From positions 6,510,001 to 6,574,000 of the forward strand of contig WHVY01000001.1 in the NCBI GenBank assembly GCA_022266195.1: a stretch of 64,000 nucleotides of DNA, given 5' to 3'. The position numbers and the translations under genes are program-made. Of the stretch, positions 26,824 to 38,860 are shown one piece after another; position 1 is the stretch's first letter, and the number at the start of each line of letters is the position of its first letter. The DNA comes from Tetranychus cinnabarinus. Its lineage: Eukaryota > Arthropoda > Arachnida > Trombidiformes > Tetranychidae. The notes beneath the pieces were generated by a model, which saw only the letters and a program-made list of their open reading frames with translations, made no database searches and was not told the DNA's origin.

Positions 26824-26999
26824 GTAATGTCTAACATATCATAACCAATTAAAGTCTACTTGATCAAATGTAATGACTAATTAAATGTTAATATTTTTCA
26901 CCCAGAAAAGTGCATCATGATTAACTTAATTTGCTGTTTCTGCCTCTTTGATAATCTTTAATTTGTTAGCTCTCTGTTTTTTTTATCTGAATTTATCTT

Positions 27000-27110
27000 G
27001 TTCAGTAAATGAATTCATGATTGTATGTAAAAATAAAATGATAAAACGGGTTGAAAGAACTGGTTAAACCAGATAAACCTACTCATTGAAGATGAGTATC
27101 TAATTGTCCC
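27000..27110. repeat. Dispersed repeat F, second block of copy 1
   Basis: It shares GGGTTGAAAGAACTGGTTAA and flanking sequence with 31729-31829 inside RXR intron 1. The order and orientation relative to the first block are the same in both places. Confidence 0.75.
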
Positions 27111-28699
27111 AAGCATGAGTATTCAATGAGGTAAAAACTCATTAGGCACTAGATAACATTGAATAATCCAAATATATACACAAAATTGTTACCATTGAAA
27201 TGTAACTAAAAAGGATGAAACGAAAATACAAATTACTTGAATGCAAACAAATCATCTTTCAATTGGATCCTTTCTGTTCCCTGCAAACAAAAGTAAATTA
27301 CGTTACAACAAACCATTAATACAATTTTCTATGTTTACCTTTGCATGTAAAAAAGAGTAAAGATTCAATATTGTATCAGTGGTAAGTTGAACCAGAATCA
27401 GAATACAGTAAAATTTGTAAGATTCAAGAAACCAAACATGAACTCAACTAAAATTGAATAAGTCTTCCAATGAAGCCAAGGCAATTATCAATCGAAAAGA
27501 GCTGTAATTTGAACTTCATCATTGATGAAACATTACTTACTCGTTAGCTCAATTGGCCTGTAATATCGATTGTAAATTTGGTCATTTTTTATTTATTTCT
27601 CTATCAAATCGTTGATAGTGATTCAGATGAAAAGCTAGTTGAAATCTCATCTGACAATTGAGACTGGTTAGTTGTTGTGAGAATGGAAAAATGAATTTTC
27701 TGGTTTTCTGGTTTTCTGGTTCAACCGTGTTTAACGTTAAGGCAAGACTAGACTGAATTATTATGATTATTTACTGTGTTCATTTGTTGATCAAATGTAT
27801 TCAAGGTTAGAAGGTTCAAGCTTGAGGAAGTAGCTGGTTAATTGTGAATATGAAGTAAACTTAATCAAGAAAAAAAAATTAACCTTGAATTTGCTATTAA
27901 CATTACATAACCAGAAAAGAGTTTTTTGGCGACTTTTTTTGAATCATCATCTTTTTCGTAAACATATAATTTTACATGGCTTTTCGTTTATCCAGTAAGT
28001 TCTTGTAATTATTAAATTGACAGGAAAATCATTGGGACTTGGCATTTTCTGGTCTCAAACCAACAAGATCCAGTTGATAAATAAAGTGAGAGAAAGAGAG
28101 AGATCAACATGACCAGTTTTTTGAGTGAAGATTAATCTAATAATCTTATAAATATCACATTTTGAGAAGCATAAAAAGTCACCAGTTTAGCAGAAGATAG
28201 CATGCACAGGTAAACCCTAGAAAAGCACCATTTTTTCTTATATAATTATGTTCATTACTACCTGTAACTGACAGACATGTTAACAACAACATCAAAATAT
28301 GATACTAATCATAAATGTTGACCATGTCAATCACAAATAAGGCAAGCTAAATAAAACGTAAAAAATTACTAGAACTTACTAAAATATAATAGAACAAAAA
28401 AGAAGTAAAAAACCAGAAAAAACAAGCTTCAGGACACAAAGTGTATCAGTAAACAATATAAAAGCTAATCGAAAGCAGAATGACCAACAAGGAATGAACC
28501 AAAAACCGTTTCAATTCAAACCAAAAAATAGACACAAAATTAAAACCAAAATAAAGCATAAATTGAATAAATTGAAAAAATTGATGAAAACCCAAAAGCA
28601 ACAAAAAAGAGAAAAGTGAAACCAGCTAACAAACCAGCCAGTAGATGGCGTTATCAAACAGAGTAACTGAGTAACTGAAAAGTCCAAGGACTGACATTT
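27111..28699. other. Intergenic region upstream of RXR
   Basis: AT-rich with no supported gene. A stretch at about 27545 contains an A-box-like AGCTCAATTGG but no B box, so it is not called a tRNA. Confidence 0.35.
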
Positions 28700-29079
28700 A
28701 ACTGATAAAATTTCGTAGCAACGTACGTTTGACAGAGAATTTATTGACAGAGTTTCAAATCGTTAGCAAGTCATTCCCCAGTTATTCTCAAGGTTACAGG
28801 CGGAAAGAAAGGAAAAAGGCAAATATAACTTTACTTTCTCTTCGAGTTCCCTTACTCAATCAGTTAGATATTGTGAGAAGAAGAGAAAAAAAGAAGAAAA
28901 AAATGAAGTTCTCTGAGCTTTTCAGACACACTCAAACTGACATTCTTCTCTCTTCCCTTTGTTCACACAAACTCACTAGCGCATTCTCTTCCTCCCTCCC
29001 GCCCTTACTAGTCCCACTCAACTCACTTTCCCAATCAAACACTAACCTTCTCAATAAAAAATCCCTCACCCTTTCCTTA

Positions 29080-29126
<47 letters not shown>

Positions 29127-29350
29127 CACTCATCATCTTCATCTTCATCACTAACTCACTAACTCACTGGCTCACTCCAGGCGTCTCTCGCCCTCTTTCG
29201 TTCGTACGATAACCACCAACGTCAGAAAACAATATTTCAAAGACTGACTTGGTTAGAAGTTGAACATCAATATCTTCTCTCTCTTTCTCTCTCTTCTCAC
29301 TCTTGTATATATATCCACATATATATCTAAAGTTATATCTTATCTATGTT
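28700..29350 (+). promoter_or_regulatory. RXR promoter/5' leader region
   Basis: Sequence immediately upstream of the RXR start codon. It contains long pyrimidine tracts, a (TC)n microsatellite at 29082-29123 and TATATATATCC-type sequence at 29306-29327. Most of it (28700-29080) is present a second time, inverted, at 45956-46319. Two ATGs precede the coding frame closely: ATG at 29346 opens a 10-codon frame that overlaps the real start at 29351 and stops out of frame, which could damp initiation. The transcription start is not identifiable by eye. Confidence 0.5.
29082..29123. repeat. (TC)n microsatellite in the RXR leader
   Basis: About 21 uninterrupted TC units. The inverted copy of the RXR leader elsewhere in the window breaks at the edge of this tract. 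Confidence 0.95.
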
Positions 29351-32300
29351 ATGTACAAAAAGGATAGACCCAAATTAAGTGTAACAGCACTTTTATACCA
29401 AACTTCAAGTCCAAATACTTGGGGCCAACCAAATTCACCTTCACCAGGTTAGTATTTATTTAAATTCAATGCCTCTTATTGACCTTTACCATACCTTTAC
29501 CAAATAAAAAGCGAGAGCAATCAATAAGAACGTGATGAAAGTTAAACTTATGCCCACAGGATGACTCTGAGGGCTTTACAATTGATGTCAATTGTGAATC
29601 AACATCAATTTTTATCGTTAATTGTTTAATCTCATCTCTTAATTTTCTTAATTTTTCATGTTTAATTTTTCTTTGGTTTCTATTAAGCGTCCTCCAGTGG
29701 GCATAAGTTTAACTTTCATCTTGCTCTCCTTCATTACCTTAATCTTTCAATTGAATTGACTATTCAGAATAGTCTTTCAACGAACGAAAATTTTTTTCGG
29801 TGTCAGAAGATGGCGCGAGAAAGAGACTCTTTCTTTTTACTTTCGTTACAAATTTTTTACTCTCTTTTTCTGTTTCATTTCTGTTTCATCCTTTTCAATC
29901 AATACATCAATACATCTTTACAATATATAAAGTCAAAGTATGAAATTTTTGCGGGAAGATTATGACCAAACTAAACAGTTTCTAAAGGAGATTGTTACAT
30001 AGGATGAAAGTTATGATTGAACGTCGATTGGAAACATAGTCAGGGTTTGATCAGAATTCAGGTTACTGAGAAATTAGCGTTTAAACAGGGTAAAGAAAAT
30101 GCAGAATCCGTATCTTTTACTATTGACTTTGGGGGAAAAACTTTTTGGTTATTCAGGTTAGGGGTTTATTGGTTCATTATGTGTAAGAGTAAAGAGTTAG
30201 GTGAAAATTCTGGTGCCTCAACTGTACAGAAAGAGACCAATGTTTCAACATGTTTCGATTGTCGATGAATGTTGATCAGAGTAACTTTTTATTCAAAAAA
30301 TGGAAACAGTTTTATGTCTTCAGAAGCAAAGAAGGTTCAACTCTCAACCCGAACGAAAAATTTTTAGTTGTGCTCAAAGGATGGCTTTTTTCATTCCAAA
30401 ATGAATATCATTAATTTGGCAAATCTAAAGATTTCAACTTTTGGATATCTTATTCTGGCAATGTTCCTGAGAAAGTCATGTTCAGGGTGGTGGGACAAAC
30501 AATCCGTATTCTAAGGCATTGTGGAGGGAAGCGAATCAAGGGCATTTTTTCAATTTAATGACGTTATGCTTTGGATCACTTATAAGTGCCAAAACTCTGA
30601 CTTTCGAGTTGAGAGTTGCAACCTGGTGAACTTTCAGTGACAAGAACTTGAACCATTTTTGCAATTAAAAAGTTTCTCTGATTGAAGTTTATTGGTAAAA
30701 TCACTTTCAAAGCTTCAACAGATTTCATTTTGTTCAGCTGTAGAACTAGATTTTATTTTAGTTTTTAGTTTTTCGCATTGACAATGGTTTTTCATCAATA
30801 ATTTGAGTCTTTAAATGTGAATTAAATTTATCGTATTCAGTGAAAAGAGATTTACAATCAGTCATGATCAGAGGCTCCGCTTGTCAAATTAAAACAATTA
30901 ATATTAGACAAGACTTTTTTGGCTGCTTTTTAATGTATTTAATGTGCTTTAAATCGATTTCAATGATTTAGATGCTTAGATTTCTCATTAATGATGAAGT
31001 GATGATTTAAAAGAAAAATGTCATTTTAACCAACAAAATCTAAACTAATCAGGCGACGGTTTTTGGGACTATTGTGGTTACAATGTATTTCTGAATTCAT
31101 TCATTTTACGGGAATTCACCTTAACATGGTGCAAATGGCAAATAAATTGTCACAGTATAATGTTGGACGAATCTACTGGTAATAAAAATAATAAATAAAA
31201 CAAATTTATCATTAAATTAATTGTTGATATGATATGCTCTGGTAGCCATGGTACGAATACATTCATAGTTTTAAATGTTACCTCAGTGTGGTAACCTTAA
31301 ACATTAATCGTCATTCTATTCATAATACGATTAGCTTATTGATAATTATAATAAACATTGCTTTTCCTCTGTAAAATTGAAAGGCTTTAGATTAATGTGT
31401 TTGGCGGATGAGAAGCTCAATAACCTTGATTAACTTGTTTTAATATTCGTTACCAGTTATTTCAAGTCTATTGTTCAGTTCATTAAAACTCAATAAATTT
31501 TTCTTTCACTTTCAATCGATTCAAGAAATCATGATGTAAGTCATTCAATATAATGGGAAAGTCTTTTTGAGATCAGCCAATATTGTGATCAATACTTAAA
31601 CCTTCGCCAATCAATTCCGATGATTATGGCCATAAATTAATCAAGTTGTAACTTAAAATTAATAATTACGTTGTTGATAATTTGTTGTCAACTCATTCTG
31701 TACGTTAATTTTACTTTTTGTTCAGTATCAAATGAATGAACAAAAAGTGAATGCAAAAATAAAATGATAGATCGGGTTGAAAGAACTGGTTAAACCAGAT
31801 AAATCTTCTCATTGCAGATGAATATTCAACTTATTAGACATTGAATATCAGTAATTTTAGTCTGCGTTTTATTCAATCAAACTTAAGCATTGATATAAGC
31901 TATCTTTAAAACTTTCTGGCCAATCTAATACTACGAAAGAATAGTTGACTTGTGTGAATCCAATGAGAACAAAGGTTAAAGCATTAATCTTTGAATAAGA
32001 AGGCATCTTTTTATAAACTTTGGAAGTCATGTATAACGATGTAAATATTGCTTATGTTTTCAATCATGTGTCCAATGGATGATGCATTCGATTCGTTTTA
32101 CTTGGGTCAATCTAAAATGTTGCTTTATCTCGGTGATAGAAGATGATGATCATCTAATCAAACCAACAATTGTTTTCCACATCGTTAAATATTGAACATA
32201 AAACCAGCTTGAATGAATCCCACCACTTCATGTTACTGTATGCATTTATATGAATTGAATTCTTTAACATGGAAGTTACTTCGAACAGTGGTTACACCAA

Positions 32301-35300
32301 GAAGCCCAGAGATCATTACAAACTTTTTTGACTCTGTTTTAGTCTTATTGAATAATATGATCCATCAACATGATCATCATCTCTGAAGTTTGTTGTGCAA
32401 CTCATGTTTATAAAGATGTGTGAGAGTCAAGTCCACCTTGGATTCTAGTCTCAAACTTCAGACGAAAACCGGAATTCCTTGAAGGTGGCCTTGCTTTATC
32501 AAAAAAAAGTTTACGTCACTTAATACAGCAATGGGTATTTAAGCTAGAAAAAAGATATAATAGTTGAAATTAGCAACCAAACAAACCAAAAAAAGAAGAT
32601 AGAGAAAGAATAAAAAATGAAAGGCAAGATTCAGAAAGTAACGATGATAATGATAATGAAAAAAAGGAACCAAAGGGAGTAGACTCATTTGGAGACTAGA
32701 GCCAACAATTGTAAAATTTCAATTTAAGCTACTAATCTAATTATTGTTTTTTTCAAAATTTTAACTAAGAACTTTACAATATTTAATATTGATGAACATG
32801 AACAACAAAAGACCATAATTTCTCATCCTTTTATCGTTAATTTTAAAAACATCAGAGCAAAAATTCAATCGGAATCATTCATATTTTTCTGATGGAAGTA
32901 TTAAAATTGCAATAAAATGGTCTAGTAGCTTAAGTTAAAGTTTTAAAAATGTTTACTTTAGTGTCCAAATGAGTCCAAACCATTTTACTTTAGTTGGTTG
33001 TACAACAAAAGAATTGAAAACAAGACTGGAAATGATGAAAAGTGAGACTGAATTTTTCGTGCTCATTTGTCTGTATTCAACTGAATGAATCTTTCCTTAC
33101 TTCACAATGTATTTAGAGAAAGCAAGGTAATCCGTTTTTTGCTCAAAAACTGGCAACTTTCTTCCTTTCCTCTTCATGTCACTTCCTAGTAACCTTGAAA
33201 GTAATGTCTGAAAAAGCCAACGTTTGGTTGAGACCAATGAGCTTGATTCCCAGTGAATTTGTAAACACGTTTACATCCATGCATAATACACACTTTGCTG
33301 ACCCAGTCCATAATCATCATCAGTAGCAACAGCAAAAACAACAGCATTTACTTTGTAATTTCTTCTCAAGGTAGAAGTAAAACCAGAGAGAAACATGATT
33401 CCTTTTCAAACCCAAATCACCTTGAAATTAATGTCCTTGCCACAGCCTAAGTTGTCTTCCGTTTCCGTATTCCAATGGTTTGATAATAATTAAATCATCT
33501 AGAGTTACAAATGAAAGATTCAGAAAGTTAATTTAGAGTCAACTGTCAATTAGCTGTCAGCCTTTCACTTTATACAGCGTCAGGTTTACTCGTTTACCTT
33601 AATCCCTTTGAACTTTAAAAATTGAGATCAACGCATTCACAATATGAAATAATCCTTTTTTTTCTTGGTTCATCTTTTGACAGTTGCTAATGGAAATACC
33701 GTTGGGCTACCTGGTACTCCTGGTATCAACTCACCAACTCCAATTAGCGGACCCACAACGTTAACTTATCCTGGTAACGGAGATATAGGAGGAGGATTAA
33801 ACAGTACTCAATATACACCAGGTCCACCAAGTAACTCAATCAGCTTACCATCAACACCAGTTGCCTCACCTTCACCAACACCTCGTTATCCTCCAAATCA
33901 TCCCTTGAGCGGATCTAAACATCTCTGTTCAATATGTGGTGATAGAGCATCTGGTAAGCATTATGGAGTGTACAGGTAAGTGATTATAAATAACCAAAAT
34001 TGACAAAAACTGGCCAGTGTTAGACAAAACAAGAATACATCAAACAAGACAATAAACCTTGAATAAGAAATGAAAAAACAAAAACATGAGTAAATAAAAC
34101 AAAAAATAGAAATCAATATTTTCAAAAATCTTCAACTTGACTAACTTATACTTAAATAATTGGTGATTGGATAAAATGGCAAATTAAATTGGCGGTTGCA
34201 TTTGAAAAGTCAGAGTTAGAGTCATCAAACTGAAAGGAAATAAAATATATGGACAATTGAACTACTTTTTCAAATATAAACGTTAATTTATTCCGACACT
34301 AAACCAACAGTTAGACAATGATGACGGGTTGTCGTTGATATCCATCTAATGATATGTAAAAAAAGGTTACCAACAAGGTGAGCCCGCAACTCTTGACAAT
34401 GATGATTCTGTTTTTGCCAATAAGCCTAAAATAATGGATAATTTATTTCCATTTAACTTGTTTAGGTAATTATGTTTCTTTTACCTCAGTCTGATACCTT
34501 ATTCCATTAGTCTAAATACACTTTTCCATTTCCTTTTCCTTTTATGCTGACCATTCGTGGTTTCTTCAGTTTGATGATTCTTGATCACCAATCTTGCCCA
34601 TTATTAGACCATTTGATAGGGTTTGTTTGTTCACTTTCAACCCACCAATTCATCATTTTTGGATCATCGCTCGTCAACGCAAATAGTCTTTACTTGTTGA
34701 ATGAATAGCACTTCATTTCCCGTAGGATATACACTTTTTGTTTCCCATTTTCTGCTCTGATGATCACCTTTCCTTGTAAATGCACAACTTTCCATCTTTT
34801 GACAAACTTGATTCCTTTCTTTATCCCTGATTGAAAAGAGAAACAGTTCATCATTAAGTCTGGTACCTGAACCATGGTAATTTTCATCAATAGACATTTT
34901 CCCCTCATCATCAACAAACTATGAGTTCATCACGATGAGTGAATAGGAGTAAATGCAAAATGAAAATTTACTTTAAGGCAACAAATTCAGCCGAGCTTGT
35001 ATTATTTTATTGTTTCAAGTTGAGCATCATTTATGACAGCATTTTCCACTTCTTTATTAATTGTTAAATTACTTACCTTGTGATATCTTTACTGACAAGT
35101 TTCAAAAAGTTGACATTACTGACAAATAACCTAAAATTCAATGTCTTTTTTGTAGATCCAATCGTTTTTATATGAACTGAGCTTGATTCGACATCCAGAA
35201 TTTGCAGGTCAGATCCAGAATAATTGTCAAATTATTTTTCATTCTCTACGATATAAACCAGAAAAAAACAATAATGATTTCGATCATTAACAATTAGATG

Positions 35301-37633
35301 AAATTAGACCGTTATATTGAACCAAGATTTTCGGATACACTAGTAGTCAGGGTTAAGTAAGAAAATCGGACATTTTTCTTCGTAGTCGCCATCTAACAAG
35401 AAATTACCTTCAATATGGAATTTAATTTGTCATAGTTTTCTATTGTTTAGAGTCTCTGAAAACTGTTTATGGCGACACTTAAAAATTAACTTAACTGTGA
35501 CCCTTTTTGTTAACTTAACCCTGACTACTAGTGTAATACCACTTTTTACTGGTTAACCACAGGTTTTAACATTAATTGATGTCAACATACAGATCGAATA
35601 GATTACCTCCTTGATTGTCCTGCAGGATTTACTTCAGATTACTTCACCATTTAAAAGCTTAGCGAGTCAAATATGGATGAGTCTCCAGATGACAGAGAAA
35701 ACAGTTTTAAATTTAACCAAATTAAATTAAAACCAATTTTAAAACTAAAAAATTGTACAATTGTAATCAAAAATTTAGTTGGTGTAACAACTAACTCCCT
35801 CTTCTGTCAATAAATTTAGTGACTGATTATGTAAGCGTCTGTATTCAATAGATGGCGTGAGCTTTTCATGTTTCTGAAAAATTTTAAATTTTCATTGAAA
35901 TTGTTTTTGTTTGACAACTGAATATCAATAATTAATTGCTTTTATAATACAAAGGTATATCAATTTTGAATATTTAACTTATTGATTTTTATTTCTTTTT
36001 ATATTCACAGTTGCGAGGGTTGTAAGGGTTTCTTTAAGAGAACCGTTCGCAAGGATCTTACTTATGCCTGTCGTGAGGAAAAAAATTGCATTATTGATAA
36101 ACGCCAGCGAAATCGATGTCAGTACTGTCGATATCAAAAATGCCTCATTATGGGTATGAAACGTGAAGGTAATGTATTGCTAATTATTTTCTGATCCTCT
36201 TATAACTAATTAACTTCATAACTAAAACACTTGCCTTTGGTAATTACTCTAGAACCTGCAAACCTGAAAGGTTTAAAGTATTAGATAGATAAATCTACAC
36301 TGTAATCCTTTTCTTGAGTCTATTTAGCCCAAAGACAATGGATTTTGGAGTTTGAGATTTGGTTTTGAGTTGAAAATGGTTTTGGGCCAATATTTAATTA
36401 TCTGTGTTGTACCTAACAAACATTTTAACAACAAAGTTATGATTTGAATAGAGAATAGAATGGAGGTTTTGTGAAATCTTTCTTAAGCAAGAAAATATTC
36501 AAAGTTAATTTACCCTAATAATCCTGTGAACATCTGGTCATCTTATTAAATTTATTTATTGTTTCTTTCATTAGCTGTCCAAGAGGAGCGACAACGGAAT
36601 AAGGATAAGAATGACAATGAGGTAGAGAGCACGAGTACAAGTCATAATGATATGCCAATTGAAAGGATTTTGGAAGCTGAACTACGAAGTGAACCTCGAA
36701 ATGATAATCTTGATCTCAATGTAAGTATATTGGGGGACAAACTTGTTTACCCAAGAAAGTGAAAGTTTTTTGACTTAAGTTACGCTAAAAAGGAAAAGGG
36801 AAGCAAGTCTTTAAAAAATTAGCGCGAGATGAATTTGGGGAAACCAAATCTTTTTACTTAGGAAGTGATCTTTGACAGAATATTCAAAAGCTTTTAGTTC
36901 CTTACTTAACTGAAAACGCTGAACATGCAAAAAGATTGCCTCTAATCAATCCGTATATTCAATTATTAATAATAATCTTCTTTTTCCCCATTCTTATTAT
37001 GAATGTTTACCAACTAATTAAACAACTAATCAGGATTCAATACCAAACATTTGGCAAGCAGCTGATCGTCAATTATATCAATTGATTGAATGGGCAAAGC
37101 ATATACCGCATTTTTGTGACCTTCCAATCGAAGACCAAATAGTTTTATTGAAAAGTGGTTGGAATGAACTTTTGATCGCTGGTTTCTCTCATCGATCAAT
37201 GAATGTTAAAGATGGTATTGTTTTGGCCACTGGACTTGTGGTACATCGTAATTCAGCACATCAAGCCGGCGTAGGTGCTATTTTTGATAGAGTATTGACT
37301 GAACTGGTTGCCAAGATGAGGGAACTGAAAATGGATAAGACTGAATTAGGTTGTCTTCGATCAATTGTACTTTTCAATCCCGAAGCGAAACATTTAAAAT
37401 CAATTTCCCAAATTGAACTGTTGAGAGAAAAGGTTTATGCGGTTTTTGAAGATTATTGTAAATCAACTTATCCTGAACAAGCAGGTCGCTTTGCTAAACT
37501 GTTGCTTCGTTTACCCGCTCTTCGATCCATTGGCCTTAAATGCCTTGAACATCTCTTTTTCTTCAAGCTCATTGGAGATACGCCTATTGATAAGTTTCTT
37601 CGTCAAATGCTGGAAAACACTTCCGACCATTAA
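29351..37633 (+). CDS. RXR: Retinoid X receptor (RXR/USP orthologue)
   Basis: Five coding exons join in phase: 29351-29447, 33684-33975, 36011-36168, 36575-36720 and 37034-37633, giving 430 residues. The N-terminus [20 protein letters not shown] matches the arthropod USP/RXR A/B region. The DNA-binding domain has zinc ligands C114, C117, C131, C134 and C150, C156, C166, C169, and the P-box C-E-G-C-K. A hinge rich in E, R and N (exon 4) leads to the ligand-binding domain in exon 5: [56 protein letters not shown], and the dimerisation helix [20 protein letters not shown]. The AF-2 helix (FLRQMLE) is intact. RXR is a nuclear, ligand-modulated transcription factor and the obligate partner of receptors such as EcR. 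The ligand domain is RXR-like rather than the diverged USP type of flies and moths. Intron 1 (4.2 kb) and intron 2 (2.0 kb) contain repeats. Fragments of this gene recur downstream. Confidence 0.96.
29534..29720. repeat. Inverted repeat in RXR intron 1
   Basis: Perfect 24-base arms at 29534-29557 and 29697-29720 (outer part GATGAAAGTTAAACTTATGC) flank about 140 bases. It may be a small foldback element. The right half lies in the segment that was copied, inverted, to 45718-45954. Confidence 0.75.
30450..30615. repeat. Diverged repeat G in RXR intron 1
   Basis: By eye this stretch aligns, with many substitutions, to 50720-50885 and 59222-59400; shared landmarks are ATTC(C/T)GTATTC(A/T)A(A/G)(A/G)GCATTG and the following TTTCATGA/TTTAATGA block. 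A related block at about 30050-30110 contains CAGGTTACTGAGAAATT, similar to 50730-50750. Confidence 0.5.
31219..31446. repeat. Dispersed repeat F, copy 2 (RXR intron 1)
   Basis: Direct near-copy of 26593-26823. It lies inside the first intron of RXR, so it is transcribed with that gene. Confidence 0.8.
31729..31829. repeat. Dispersed repeat F, second block of copy 2
   Basis: Direct near-copy of 27000-27110, sharing GGGTTGAAAGAACTGGTTAA. It keeps the order seen upstream of the gene. Confidence 0.75.
32682..32976. mobile_element. MITE-like inverted-repeat element H, RXR intron 1
   Basis: The ends are inverted copies of each other (GACTCATTTGGAGACTAGAG at the left; its diverged complement CTTTAGTGTCCAAATGAGTC at the right), followed inward by paired sequence around TTTAAGCTACTAA. 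Related copies lie at 54755-55130 and at the right window edge (63951-64000). The interior has no coding capacity. The target duplication is not clear. Confidence 0.7.
35338..35533. mobile_element. 196-bp MITE in RXR intron 2, TA target
   Basis: Terminal inverted repeats begin CACTAGTAGTCAGGGTTAAG and end with the complement CTTAACCCTGACTACTAGTG, flanked on both sides by TA (35336-35337 and 35534-35535). This is typical of non-autonomous Tc1/mariner-type elements. The interior has no coding frame. Confidence 0.85.
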
Positions 37634-37864
37634 ATTATAAATCTATAAATAAATTGCTATTCTATCACTATATACTATCAATTATTGTATATTATTATTA
37701 TTTTCATCATTATTAGTACTAGGAAACGCAGCGATCAACTGCGTATGATAAATTAAATTCGCATTTAAAAGACTCAAATATTTAATGAACTTATTTCAGT
37801 TTGAACAGTGTTCTCATATCGGGATTTTGCAAAAATAATGTTGCAAAAGATGTGGATCCTCGCC
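37634..37864 (+). other. RXR 3' UTR and flank
   Basis: AATAAA at about 37647-37652 lies shortly after the stop codon. The stretch is copied, with the last exon, at 41339-41545, and in part at 57225-57264 and 57966-58012. Confidence 0.6.
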
Positions 37865-38655
37865 CAGTCAACCAATTGAACTTACCTAATAGTATAGGTC
37901 ACCAAAGGACAAGGTTCAACTTATATTGTTGTTCAACAACCAATTGAACATCAACTTAATGCTATAGGCAGAGGCTCGTAACCTTACCTAACATAACTAG
38001 ACCTTGCTCAGTAGGCAATGCCTACTGTCGATATATTGCTAAAACAATGTTATTTTATTTTATTTGGGAAAATCACGTCAATCGATTGTCAAAGCTTATG
38101 GTCTTTTCGAGTGAAAAAAGGAACTAAAAAAGATAAAAAGAGTTGAGAAGAGAAAGAAAAGGCGGAAAAGATGCAATTATGTTTTCACTCAACTTGATAT
38201 TGCCTAAAATAGATTAACTAACAAAGGGTTAAAATTGTTGACCAACATGACCAAATATACCCTTGTGCAAGGTCCAAGGTTACCCTTCTCTCTTTTCCTT
38301 TCCTTTTTACTCTTTTTCGTCTCATTATAATCTTCATCTTCCATCACTGACCATAACCACTTTTATACATCATCATCTTTCTGACCCAAGTATTTCAAAA
38401 GCACGGTTAAACTCAACTAAAAGAAAATGAAAAAACTCTTCATTTCTCTTACAACCCTTTCTTCATCTTTCCGTCATCTTCCGTCATCATCTGCTTCTTT
38501 TGTGTTTGCATGTGTCTGCTTGACCATTACTTATGAAATATGAAAAATTGTTTGTTATCCAAACGCTGCACTGAGATGGACAAACAAACGGACTGGACAA
38601 AAGATTGTTATAAATAACAGTTTTCTTCCCAATATTTCATCCAATTTAAAGTCAA
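37865..38655. repeat. Module AB, copy 1
   Basis: Part A (37865-38008) contains CTTACCTAATAGTATAGGTC and TTGTTGTTCAACAACCAATT; part B runs through CAAATATACCCTTGTGCAAG and ends near AACAAACGGACTGG. The unit recurs downstream, complete at 41938 and 46733 and in pieces elsewhere. It lies between the RXR 3' end and module C, in the order that appears ancestral. Confidence 0.85.
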
Positions 38656-38860
38656 TATTTTTCCCATACTGAGTGGGTTCTAAGAAAATTTCAGCATATG
38701 AATAAACTAAAATTTCAAAAATAGTCAAAGCTTTCTCGGAAATCAGGTTACCCAGAAATTGAGCTTTCGAGTTGCGAACGGTCATCGTCATTGTCAACAT
38801 TATTTACTAATATTACTAATGATGATTGCTCAGTGTAAAAACAGAAACTAATTTAAATAA

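Noticed and set aside
27540..27600. Possible tRNA (AGCTCAATTGG)
   Set aside because: No B box and no stems follow the A-box-like sequence.
28729..29154. Open frame of 141 codons upstream of RXR exon 1
   Set aside because: It consists of pyrimidine-tract translation (long L-S runs over the TC microsatellite) with no domain, and lies in the RXR leader; the copied version elsewhere is broken.
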